Shown here: one piece after another, positions 1 through 6,558 of the stretch
Numbering within the stretch: the stretch's first letter is position 1
How the letters are laid out: each line of letters begins with the position of its first letter
NCBI GenBank assembly: GCA_029262095.1
Contig: JAJDAB010000012.1
Coordinates: forward strand, 1-7,474
DNA from: Candidatus Hydrogenedentota bacterium
GTDB lineage: Bacteria; Hydrogenedentota; Hydrogenedentia; Hydrogenedentales; SLHB01
Direction of reading: 5' to 3'
Length of the DNA: 7,474 nt
Program-made: the position numbers and the translations under genes
Notes under the pieces: model-generated
The model's input: the letters and a program-made list of their open reading frames with translations, nothing else
Databases searched by the model: none
Told to the model about the DNA's origin: nothing

Positions 1-86
1 CGCGCCCAGCCCTCGGCCATTTGGCTACGGCACGAATTTCCGGTACACAAAAAGAGAACGCGTCGTATGTCGTGATTCGCGGTCAT
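1..86 (-). CDS. arsC: Arsenate reductase, thioredoxin-coupled type (5' end only)
   Basis: Only the first 28 codons are in the window; the gene runs off the left edge. Reading the minus strand from the ATG at 86, residues 10-28 read VLFLCTGNSCRSQMAEGWA. This contains the CX5R phosphate-binding loop (C14 to R20) of the low-molecular-weight tyrosine phosphatase fold. The continuation SQMAEGWA is what I remember from Bacillus/Staphylococcus-type ArsC rather than from true LMW phosphatases. Such enzymes reduce arsenate to arsenite in the cytoplasm, using three cysteines and thioredoxin; only the first cysteine, C14, is certain here. It lies 30 bases after the aldolase-family gene on the same strand, so co-transcription is likely. 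No clear Shine-Dalgarno sequence precedes the ATG, and an in-frame GTG seven codons upstream is an alternative start. A tyrosine phosphatase cannot be fully excluded without the C-terminal part. Confidence 0.8.
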   Translation of the reverse strand, partial: MTANHDIRRVLFLCTGNSCRSQMAEGWA

Positions 87-116
87 GAAGGTAATTCTAA
101 CATTCACGGACGAGCG

Positions 117-1307
117 TTACATGAACGCTTGTCCCTCGCCACGGTAGGTGGGGAGTTCGTCGATGATTTGTCCGCCAGCGATAGCGATAAGGCCGTTGAA
201 GCGTTCACACATCTCCCCCGCTTTCGCGTAGCGCATGAAGATAGGATCGCCGAGACGGATGCGTTCCTGGCCGTGGTAGACGATAGGCGTTTGGACCTCT
301 CCCCCGCCTTCTTGGGCGATGAGCTTCGCGCCTTCGGGCAAATAGGGCGACGGCTGTTTGTCGCGGCCCGTGCCGCCGGATGCGACGTAGCCGCCACCAG
401 CGCAGGTATACATATCAGCGCTGGGCTTCCGCACGACCTCAATCGCGAAACCGACTGCGGACTGGTGGTGGAAGTGTTGGTAACCATCAAACAGTGCGGG
501 TGAGAAAAATCCGGAGCCGACGGTGATTTCCGTGACGCCAGTCTCGGCGACCGTCGATTCGATGCTGCCGGTGCCACCGCCGTTGACGAATTCGAGTTCG
601 ATGCCTTCGTCCGCGATAGCCTTGAGCACTGCGGAGCGCCGTTCCGCGATTTCTGGAATGGATCGCTGTTTCAGAAAACGGACGATCGAATTCATGGCCC
701 ACCGTCCCGGTGAATTGTCCGGCAGTCCGGCAATTTGCGCCTCATACCCCATTGCGCCCACGAGACTCACGCCTTTCGTTGACGCAATCCGTTTGCAGAT
801 GCTGTGTACAGATTCCGGACTGCGCAACGGAGAACGCCGAACGCCGAAATAGATACCGGGATACTCCGACGACATATCGATGTCGACGCATACCCGCAGT
901 TCGGTGTGGAAATCGGCCGAGAGACGTGCGATGTGTTCAATGTGATCTTCGTTGTCAATCATCAATGTAATGCGCTTACCACTCCGCGCAAGGTCGATGA
1001 GCCCACTATGTTCCAGATCATGCCAAGCGGGATAGCCAATCAGAATGTCGTCAAAGCCGTGGTGGGCTAAGAAAATGGCCTCCCGCGCGCTGTAGCACAT
1101 GATTCCATTAAACGGCGCGCCAGCGTTCAAAATGCGCTCAAGGAGCGGTACGCAGCGTATGGACTTTGTCGCAATGCGGACGCGTTTGCCTGCGGCACGG
1201 CGTTGAATTTGGCGAATGTTTTCGTCGAATAGGTCCAAATCGACGAAGGCGAAAGGCATGGCCTCGTTGCCGAGGAGGTCTCGATAAGATTGGTATGTGG
1301 GGTTCAT
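117..1307 (-). CDS. PLP-dependent amino acid deaminase/aldolase (D-threonine aldolase-like, alanine racemase N-terminal fold)
   Basis: This 396-residue cytoplasmic enzyme is of the fold-type III PLP class (alanine racemase-like TIM barrel plus beta domain). PFAFVDLDLFDENI (18-31) is the usual first strand. K48 in RIATKSIRC is the expected Schiff-base lysine. GGGTGS (243-248) is the probable cofactor-phosphate loop. The C-terminal stretch RYAKAGEMCERFN (359-371) and PTYRGEG (386-392) fit the subgroup databases call 'amino acid deaminase/aldolase'. Relatives cleave D-threonine-type beta-hydroxy amino acids or deaminate D-serine; the substrate here is unknown. Classical D-threonine aldolases and D-serine dehydratases bind a metal through a C-terminal HxC/HxD pair. 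I do not see that pair in the equivalent stretch, so the reaction may differ. The start is the ATG at 1307; the N-terminus fits the family, although no good Shine-Dalgarno sequence is visible. It is followed closely by arsC on the same strand. Confidence 0.82.
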   Translation of the reverse strand: MNPTYQSYRDLLGNEAMPFAFVDLDLFDENIRQIQRRAAGKRVRIATKSIRCVPLLERILNAGAPFNGIMCYSAREAIFLAHHGFDDILIGYPAWHDLEHSGLIDLARSGKRITLMIDNEDHIEHIARLSADFHTELRVCVDIDMSSEYPGIYFGVRRSPLRSPESVHSICKRIASTKGVSLVGAMGYEAQIAGLPDNSPGRWAMNSIVRFLKQRSIPEIAERRSAVLKAIADEGIELEFVNGGGTGSIESTVAETGVTEITVGSGFFSPALFDGYQHFHHQSAVGFAIEVVRKPSADMYTCAGGGYVASGGTGRDKQPSPYLPEGAKLIAQEGGGEVQTPIVYHGQERIRLGDPIFMRYAKAGEMCERFNGLIAIAGGQIIDELPTYRGEGQAFM

Positions 1308-1375
1308 GATCAGATGCAGGTCGATTTCGATGGCATAAAGACAGGAGGCGCACCCTCAGGCGCGCCATGTCCAAT

Positions 1376-1404
1376 ATGGTATGGGCCTCACAAGTTCACG
1401 TCAA
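1376..1404 (-). promoter_or_regulatory. Candidate sigma70-type promoter of the aldolase-arsC unit
   Basis: On the minus strand, TTGACG (1404-1399) is followed after exactly 17 bases by TACCAT (1381-1376). These match the -35 and -10 consensus at five and four of six positions. Transcription would start near 1369 and leave a leader of about 60 bases before the ATG at 1307. A short inverted repeat (GGCGC at 1347-1351, GCGCC at 1362-1366) would form a small hairpin close to the 5' end of that RNA. The rest of 1308-1442 shows nothing else I can support, and no clear promoter for the plus-strand gene at 1443. Confidence 0.4.
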
Positions 1405-1442
1405 GCGTTGGGTAGGTCGTTTCTGATAGGCTGGTACGCACT

Positions 1443-1679
1443 ATGTCAACACAAGCAGACATTCCGCCGGACCCACACGGCGTTGATCGTGAGCGCGAAC
1501 AGCGTTTAACCAAGATATTTATTGGACTCATCGGGGTGGCATTTCTCCTGGTCCTGATCATGTTGGGGGGCGCATTTGCCTTGGACGTTCTCATTGAGGA
1601 GGAGCCTCCACCCAATCCTCCGCCGGCCTGGGACCCAGCAGATCCAGTGGAAACCGATTTGCCGGGTACGCACCCCTAA
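1443..1679 (+). CDS. Small single-pass membrane protein with proline-rich tail
   Basis: I do not recognise this 78-residue protein. It has a charged N-terminal segment (DREREQR at 15-21), then one strongly hydrophobic span at about 25-50 (IFIGLIGVAFLLVLIMLGG and onward), then an acidic, proline-rich tail (EEEPPPNPPPAW at 52-63, ending near GTHP). By the positive-inside rule the basic N-terminus would be cytoplasmic and the tail outside. The frame and the membrane span argue that it is a real gene, but the ribosome binding site is weak (AGG about 12 bases before the ATG). It shares strand with recA, 170 bases downstream, but recA seems to have its own promoter. Oddly, the same frame stays open for another 32 protein-like codons after the TAA, so the gene could be a shortened version of a longer ancestor. 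Function unknown. Confidence 0.6.
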   Translation: MSTQADIPPDPHGVDREREQRLTKIFIGLIGVAFLLVLIMLGGAFALDVLIEEEPPPNPPPAWDPADPVETDLPGTHP

Positions 1680-1778
1680 GAAGGCTTGGAATTCGAGAGG
1701 ACACTGGCCGTACAATGGCGTATCACCGAGCAGGGACGCTTGGCCTTGGAAGCGCACCAGATTCGGCATGAGACTTGA
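1680..1778 (+). other. In-frame open extension after the stop of the small membrane protein gene
   Basis: Directly after the TAA at 1677-1679 the same frame reads 32 sense codons before TGA at 1776-1778. The predicted peptide is polar and looks like ordinary protein (it includes RTLAVQWRITEQGRLALEAH). It may be the remnant of a longer gene interrupted by a nonsense change, or chance: a gap-free run of this length is not rare. There is no good start codon with a ribosome binding site inside it, so an independent gene is unlikely. Its TGA overlaps the proposed recA -35 box. Confidence 0.25.
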
Positions 1779-1803
1779 CAGGGGGCGCGAGGTATGGCAG
1801 GAT
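1775..1803 (+). promoter_or_regulatory. Candidate recA promoter
   Basis: A perfect -35 box TTGACA (1775-1780) is followed after 17 bases by CAGGAT (1798-1803), a weak -10 match (three of six). Transcription would start near 1810, about 40 bases before the recA ATG. A second, poorer option lies further upstream: TTGGAA (1686-1691) with a good TACAAT (1711-1716), but its 19-base spacer is long. Confidence 0.45.
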
Positions 1804-1811
1804 GCGCGCAG

Positions 1812-1825
1812 TGAACAAATTTTCA
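1812..1825. promoter_or_regulatory. Possible LexA (SOS) operator in the recA leader
   Basis: TGAACAAATTTTCA is a 14-base imperfect palindrome with perfect TGAA/TTCA ends. It matches the Gram-positive-type SOS box GAAC-N4-GTTC at seven of eight fixed positions. It sits just after the predicted recA transcription start and before the ribosome binding site, where a bound repressor would block expression. LexA motifs vary strongly among phyla, so this rests on position and symmetry only. It lies within a wider weak inverted repeat, CAGTG (1809-1813) with CACTG (1832-1836). Confidence 0.3.
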
Positions 1826-1849
1826 GTTAAACACTGAGGGGATTCGGCC

Positions 1850-2908
1850 ATGGCCACCACACAAGATGACGCACGGGTAAAAGCACTGGATATCGCGGTA
1901 TCCCAGCTTGAAAAGCAATTTGGCCGGGGTACCCTCCTGCGCCTGGGAGACGACTCATTCGAAAACCGAATGCAGGTTATCTCGACCAGTAGCTTGTCCC
2001 TCGATATCGCGACCGGCGTTGGCGGACTGCCCCGTGGCCGCGTCATCGAAATATTCGGACCAGAGTCTTCAGGTAAAACGACACTAGCGCTTTCAGTCGT
2101 CGCAAACGCGCAAAAATCCGGGGGTATCGCGTGCGTAATCGATGCGGAGCATGCCCTGGACCCTACATTCGCAACGAAAATCGGCGTGGATATCGATAAT
2201 CTCCTGGTGTCGCAACCGGACACGGCAGAGCAAGCGCTGGAAATTTGCGAAACGCTGGTTCGCAGCAATGCGGTCGACATCATCGTAATCGATTCCGTGG
2301 CAGCGCTTGTGCCCAAGGCGGAAGTCGAAGGTGACATGGGTGATTCGCATATGGGCCTGCAAGCCCGGCTCATGTCGCAAGCCCTTCGCAAACTGACGTC
2401 CTCTATCGCCCGTTCGAATACGATTGTCATCTTCATCAACCAAATTCGCGACAAGATTGGCGTGATGTTTGGCAGCCCGGAAACCACCACGGGCGGCCGC
2501 GCACTGAAATTCTATTCGAGCTTGCGGATCGACGTTCGTCGGATCGCGAGCATCAAAGAAAAAGAAGTCCACGTGGGCAATCGGGTTCGAGCCAAAATCG
2601 TGAAGAACAAAGTCAGCCCGCCATTCCGAATCGCGGAATTCGATCTCATGTTCTCAGAAGGCATCTCGAAAGAAGGCGATCTGCTGGATCTCGCCATCGA
2701 AGAAAAAATTATCTCAAAGAGTGGCGCGTGGTTCTCGTACGAAGGCGATAACCTTGGCCAAGGCCGAGAGAATACCCGTCAATACATGCGAGAGAATCCC
2801 GAATTTTTCGAAACAGTGAAAGCAAAAGTCCTGGCCGCTAAAGGCCTGGACTGGTTCAACGATCCAGTCGAAGAATCGGCGATTGCTGATGATTCGGAGG
2901 AAACCTAG
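1850..2908 (+). CDS. recA: Recombinase RecA
   Basis: RecA is the DNA-dependent ATPase that forms filaments on single-stranded DNA, drives strand exchange in recombinational repair, and triggers LexA self-cleavage in the SOS response. The 352-residue length is typical and the whole core is present: Walker A GPESSGKTT (70-78, K76), the catalytic glutamate in DAEHALDP (E100), Walker B VDIIVIDSVAAL (142-153), loop L1 around EGDMGDSHMGL (160-170), and loop L2 NQIRDKIGVMFGSPETTTGG (197-216). The C-terminal domain (SGAWFSYEGDNLGQGREN) ends in the acidic tail expected to modulate DNA binding (DPVEESAIADDSEET). No intein or frameshift is seen. The ATG is supported by GAGGGG (1836-1841) eight bases upstream. 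The promoter and a possible SOS box lie just before it, and a strong intrinsic terminator lies about 100 bases after the stop. Confidence 0.99.
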   Translation: MATTQDDARVKALDIAVSQLEKQFGRGTLLRLGDDSFENRMQVISTSSLSLDIATGVGGLPRGRVIEIFGPESSGKTTLALSVVANAQKSGGIACVIDAEHALDPTFATKIGVDIDNLLVSQPDTAEQALEICETLVRSNAVDIIVIDSVAALVPKAEVEGDMGDSHMGLQARLMSQALRKLTSSIARSNTIVIFINQIRDKIGVMFGSPETTTGGRALKFYSSLRIDVRRIASIKEKEVHVGNRVRAKIVKNKVSPPFRIAEFDLMFSEGISKEGDLLDLAIEEKIISKSGAWFSYEGDNLGQGRENTRQYMRENPEFFETVKAKVLAAKGLDWFNDPVEESAIADDSEET

Positions 2909-2944
2909 TTCGGGAAATCTCCGGGTAGGAACGCCTGAGCGCAC

Positions 2945-5900
2945 ATGATGACCGTGGTGCATACTGACCCGGAACCAACACACAACGTCGCGGCGATACA
3001 GACACGCACTCCGGGCGCTTGGGCCGGAGTGCTTTTTCTTGCTGTAGCGGCGGCGACCATGGCGTTTCTGTATGTCTCGCGCGAAGTCGACAATCTTCAA
3101 ACACAAATCCTGCAATTCGTCGAAGAGCGAACGGATGCCTCTGTCAGTATTGGATCCGCACGACTCGGAGGATTTCGAAGCATCCGGTTTGAAGAGGTCG
3201 CATTCACGTATGAAACCGAAAACGGTATCCGGATTGAAAGCACCGCGCCAGGTGTAGCTGCAATTCTCAATCCGTTCGCCTGGTTCGAAGGCACGCAAAT
3301 CGTCTCGAATTTCGACGTCGTCGACGCGGAGATTCGCGTGGACACTTCGAATCGAACTCCGACCGACGCCCGAGATACTCGTGACGCGGACGCGTGGATC
3401 GCCCAACTCCCGGGGACCGTGTCGTTTAAACGTTGCACGCTAATCGTTGATGGTATTCACGAAAACGCACCTATCGAAATCAGCGACTTTGCCGGAACCA
3501 TCGCCCGGAATCAAAATGGTGAGAGCATGGTCGCGACGCTCTCCGGCAACTACGAGCGGGAGTCTGGCAAAGCAATCAGCGGGCGAATTCAATATTCGGC
3601 CGCCGACGATTTTAAGTGCAAAGTTCAGATTAGCGCGCTCACCGCTGGCGATGTGAATGGATTCTTACCAGAGGAACACCACTTCACGGAATCGGGCAGG
3701 ATAAATCCTGCCATCACGATCGATGCATTTCCGGATAAGACAATGACCATTGCTCTCGAATCGGAATTCCAAGACATCACGGTGCGAAACCAACCGGAAT
3801 TCATCGGCGTTATGGCTGGAAGCATCGCGGCGTACGCTCGCTACGACACCACGACGCGATCACTCTCCATTCGAACCGCAACGCTGGATTCGGATGAGCT
3901 GCGAGCCCAGCTGAGCGGACAACTACTGTTTGCTGACGACACACACGGGATCGATCTTCTCCTTGAAGCGACCGAGCTTCCCCTACAGGCAGCGCTGGAG
4001 CACTATCTCCCAAAAGAAATTCGCGAACAGGGCAAAATGGATATTACCTTTGAACAGCCGGAGGAGTTTTCGGTAGCTATCACCGGGACAACCGATGCAT
4101 TTCAAATCGCGGCGACCGGGCGGGCACCGGGCGCGACAGTTTCATTCAAGCCGAATGATGACCGCTACCCGGAGGGCCAGATTGAACTGGCCAGTATCGA
4201 AGCGGGCTGGGATTCGGAAACAGAATCACCAGTGCTCAACGCGATCATACGCGATGGTTCAATGCGGCATGAGGACAGCGGAATTTACGCGGACCGCCTT
4301 TCCGGCAATGTTCAAATCGCAAACAACACGCTGCACATTGACCCATTGAACGCCGAAATTTTTGACGAGCCCTTCGTCGCACGCGCCAGCTACTCCATCG
4401 AAGATGAAACCGGTAACGCGACGATCAGCGGCACGTTGGTACACGCCGAACGCACGGCGTTGGCGACCGCTATCAAATATACGGATGTCGCGGGGGCGGT
4501 CACGTTTAGTGGAGCGGCAACGTTGCAAGACGGTGCTGTGACAGCGGACATCGAACTAGAAGCGACGAACGCGAACATCGATTACACGTGGTGGTTCAGC
4601 AAACCCGTTGGCATCGGCGCGAAGGCCACCGGCAAACTCGTGATCGACCCTGACAAGTCGATCGTATTGACCGCCCAAGGTGACGTTGCGGGATCGACAC
4701 TGGCCGCTCGAGTCGATTGGGCAAGCCGGAACGGCAAATGGGTATTTACGAAGAGCATTTTGACCGCCGAATCGATCGATGTCGTCTCTACAGGCAAATG
4801 CTTACGGCTTCCCTACACCATCACAGGCGGAACAGCGCGAAACGCACGCTATGAATGGACGCTCGTCAATAGAGATGGCGTTCTGTGGACTAGCGAGGCC
4901 GAAGCTGACGTCGACCGCGTCGATCTGTTGCCAGAGACCGGTAGCGAACCCATGATGATAAAAGATGCGAAAGTCGTCGCAACGTTTAACAAGGGCGACA
5001 ACTCGACCGGCGACCTAACGCTCCGGGCAGCGCACGCAACAATGCCCTCCTTTGGCGAACCGTGGTTCCGTCCGTTACGTGAAGACGAAGCGCTTCTTGA
5101 GCGATTCCCCATCGTGCCGCGGCGTTGGCGGTACGAGCTTTACGCCGACGCGATCCTCGCGCCTCCGTGGTCGGGGACCGAGTTTGAAGGAATCACGACG
5201 AGCGACATGGAAAAAGTTTCGCTGGAGTCATACCGCGCGAACATTGGCGAAGGATGGGTCGAAGGAGCATTCACATCCTATCGTGAAGAAAACCGTTATG
5301 CGACCGAGCTCAAATGGGAAGGTGTACCCTCCCGTTTTTTTCTGGAGCACTTGGATCTGCCGATCGTATTGACCGGTCCGATCGCAGGACACGTAGCATA
5401 CGGAATGGACCGAGACGATCCGGGCACGCTCGCGGGCGATGGCGCGTTCACCATTCGTGATGGCCAGTTCAGCGCGGACTTCATCATCAATCTGTTAGAA
5501 CACCAGATGGAAGGCGACGTGAATTCGCTGCCACCATCACTCAAATTCGACCGCTTATATGCGGATGTAAAATTCGAACGCGACGTCGTCAAAACGCCCG
5601 TCGTGGAGTTGGACGCGGAGGGTCTTGCCGTGCGAGGCGTTGGCCAGTATGTCAACGATGGCGACATGGACTACGACCTAAGTGTATCGATCTCGCCAGA
5701 CACGGCCGAGCAGATCCCGGCCCTAAGAGACAGTCTCAACTTGCAGGGTTATCGGTTGGCCCAGAAGACTGTCGACCTGCCATTTCACGTCACTGGCCCC
5801 ACAAGTGCCCCCATAAGCGAACTAACCGATACGCCTCCCGTACGGGTGACATTGGTCGCCGGCGCCTTGGAAGTCACCAAGGAAGCCATGAACGTATTAG

Positions 5901-5992
5901 ACGCGCCTAGAAAAATTCTCGTCGATCTGCTAAAAACAGCCGGGGGCGTTGTAAGCGCCCGGAAATCGGGGACGGGCAATACACCGAAATGA
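2945..5992 (+). CDS. AsmA-like inner-membrane-anchored envelope protein (repeating beta-groove type)
   Basis: This 1015-residue protein has a short N-terminal segment, one membrane span at about 25-45 (AWAGVLFLAVAAATMAFLYV), and a very long periplasmic beta-rich part. VSIGSARLGGFRSIRFEEVAF (67-87) and the following strands resemble the N-terminus of AsmA/TamB/YhdP proteins. Residues about 800-960, including GDGAFTIRDGQFSADFIINL and LKFDRLYADVKFERDVV, resemble the AsmA-like C-terminal domain. Members of this superfamily form a hydrophobic groove thought to carry phospholipids between the inner and outer membrane; the specific cargo here is unknown. It ends in an amphipathic segment (about 975-1005). 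The start at 2945 is chosen because a frame stop (TGA 2936-2938) lies just upstream and later starts (GTG 3029, ATG 3059) would remove all or part of the membrane anchor. Its ribosome binding site is weak. Its stop overlaps the next start (ATGA). A terminator-like hairpin lies within codons 21-32. Confidence 0.82.
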   Translation: MMTVVHTDPEPTHNVAAIQTRTPGAWAGVLFLAVAAATMAFLYVSREVDNLQTQILQFVEERTDASVSIGSARLGGFRSIRFEEVAFTYETENGIRIESTAPGVAAILNPFAWFEGTQIVSNFDVVDAEIRVDTSNRTPTDARDTRDADAWIAQLPGTVSFKRCTLIVDGIHENAPIEISDFAGTIARNQNGESMVATLSGNYERESGKAISGRIQYSAADDFKCKVQISALTAGDVNGFLPEEHHFTESGRINPAITIDAFPDKTMTIALESEFQDITVRNQPEFIGVMAGSIAAYARYDTTTRSLSIRTATLDSDELRAQLSGQLLFADDTHGIDLLLEATELPLQAALEHYLPKEIREQGKMDITFEQPEEFSVAITGTTDAFQIAATGRAPGATVSFKPNDDRYPEGQIELASIEAGWDSETESPVLNAIIRDGSMRHEDSGIYADRLSGNVQIANNTLHIDPLNAEIFDEPFVARASYSIEDETGNATISGTLVHAERTALATAIKYTDVAGAVTFSGAATLQDGAVTADIELEATNANIDYTWWFSKPVGIGAKATGKLVIDPDKSIVLTAQGDVAGSTLAARVDWASRNGKWVFTKSILTAESIDVVSTGKCLRLPYTITGGTARNARYEWTLVNRDGVLWTSEAEADVDRVDLLPETGSEPMMIKDAKVVATFNKGDNSTGDLTLRAAHATMPSFGEPWFRPLREDEALLERFPIVPRRWRYELYADAILAPPWSGTEFEGITTSDMEKVSLESYRANIGEGWVEGAFTSYREENRYATELKWEGVPSRFFLEHLDLPIVLTGPIAGHVAYGMDRDDPGTLAGDGAFTIRDGQFSADFIINLLEHQMEGDVNSLPPSLKFDRLYADVKFERDVVKTPVVELDAEGLAVRGVGQYVNDGDMDYDLSVSISPDTAEQIPALRDSLNLQGYRLAQKTVDLPFHVTGPTSAPISELTDTPPVRVTLVAGALEVTKEAMNVLDAPRKILVDLLKTAGGVVSARKSGTGNTPK
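3006..3040 (+). terminator. Strong intrinsic terminator downstream of recA, inside the start of the AsmA-like gene
   Basis: GCACTCCGG (3006-3014) and CCGGAGTGC (3024-3032) form a perfect 9-bp GC-rich stem with a 9-base loop, followed at once by TTTTTCTT (3033-3040). This is the textbook form of a rho-independent terminator. It lies 98 bases after the recA stop, the expected place for ending the recA transcript. Unusually, it is also inside the reading frame of the next gene, covering the codons at the start of its membrane span. Ribosomes translating from 2945 would melt the stem, so it could work as a translation-sensitive attenuator. Confidence 0.75.
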
Positions 5993-6558
5993 CTATGGAA
6001 ATTCGAATTGGCAAATCCACTCGAGTCTGTGCCCAAACGCAACAATCGTTTGAGCACGGACAAGAACTGTTATCGCTTGTGAAACAAGGCGAGGATGGAC
6101 TCGTCCGCGAAGACTATTCTAAAGAAGCCTGGAATCCCGCGTGTGCGGATGGGGCGATCGCCGTCTGGGCGACCAACTACGTCGATCCCGACATCGAGAA
6201 CCAGCAGCCAGACGACTCGTTTTCACCGTTGCGCAATCTGTTTTACGAAGCAGTAGAATCAGAAGATCGCGCGGAACTAGCAAAAGCTTACCTTGCAGCT
6301 CAGTTGCTTCGCCGCCAAAAGGTGTTTCGTCTCATTAAAGAGGGCGAGGAGACGGACACCGATTCAAAATTCGCCCTCTTCACGGATCGGATTGCGAATC
6401 GCATGATCGAAGTCCGTGATCCAAATCTTTCATACGCGGAACTGAATACCGCCCGTGCATCGTTAATGGAAATCTTGAACACTTTGGAAAAACCCGAACC
6501 TACCGACGCTGGCAATGATCAGGAAGTCGTCGAAGTGGCTGTAACCTCCGATGAGTGA
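5989..6558 (+). CDS. Conserved uncharacterised protein, probably cytoplasmic
   Basis: This 189-residue protein has no signal peptide or membrane span. Its N-terminal pattern, VCAQTQQSFEHGQELLSLV (13-31) followed by GLVREDYSKEAW (37-48), recalls an unnamed family I associate with planctomycete-like genomes, in which a CxxTG..l..G..f motif precedes a RxDYs.eaW motif. This is recognition from memory, not a search. Visible landmarks are C14, W48, C52 and W60, then a charged helical segment (about 80-118) containing YLAAQLLRRQKVFRLIKEGE. A second helical part (about 147-167) leads into an acidic tail. Two cysteines alone do not make a zinc site, though dimerisation could supply four ligands. Its start overlaps the AsmA-like stop by four bases, and its end overlaps the SPOR gene by eight, so all three are probably made together. 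It may serve envelope biogenesis from the cytoplasmic side, but no function can be assigned. Confidence 0.8.
   Translation: MTMEIRIGKSTRVCAQTQQSFEHGQELLSLVKQGEDGLVREDYSKEAWNPACADGAIAVWATNYVDPDIENQQPDDSFSPLRNLFYEAVESEDRAELAKAYLAAQLLRRQKVFRLIKEGEETDTDSKFALFTDRIANRMIEVRDPNLSYAELNTARASLMEILNTLEKPEPTDAGNDQEVVEVAVTSDE

Noticed and set aside
21..503. Plus-strand open frame of 160 codons opposite the aldolase-family and arsC genes
   Set aside because: It is antisense to two clearly recognisable enzymes, and its translation resembles no protein family.
1367..1426. 19-codon plus-strand open frame after an AGGAGG sequence, possible leader peptide
   Set aside because: The AGGAGG lies about 18 bases before the ATG, too far for initiation, and the peptide has no notable residues.
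1723..2490. Minus-strand open frame of 255 codons opposite recA
   Set aside because: It is a shadow of the conserved recA frame, with a Ser/Arg-rich translation and no family pattern.
2883..2911. Possible promoter at the end of recA (TTGCTG, 17 bases, TAGTTC) for the AsmA-like operon
   Set aside because: Too few consensus matches in either box (three and two of six) to support it.
4659..5375. Exact 15-base repeat CGATCGTATTGACCG at 4659-4673 and 5361-5375
   Set aside because: Both copies encode similar beta-strand residues (IVLT) in the AsmA-like protein; this is more likely from repeated strand modules or chance than a functional DNA site.
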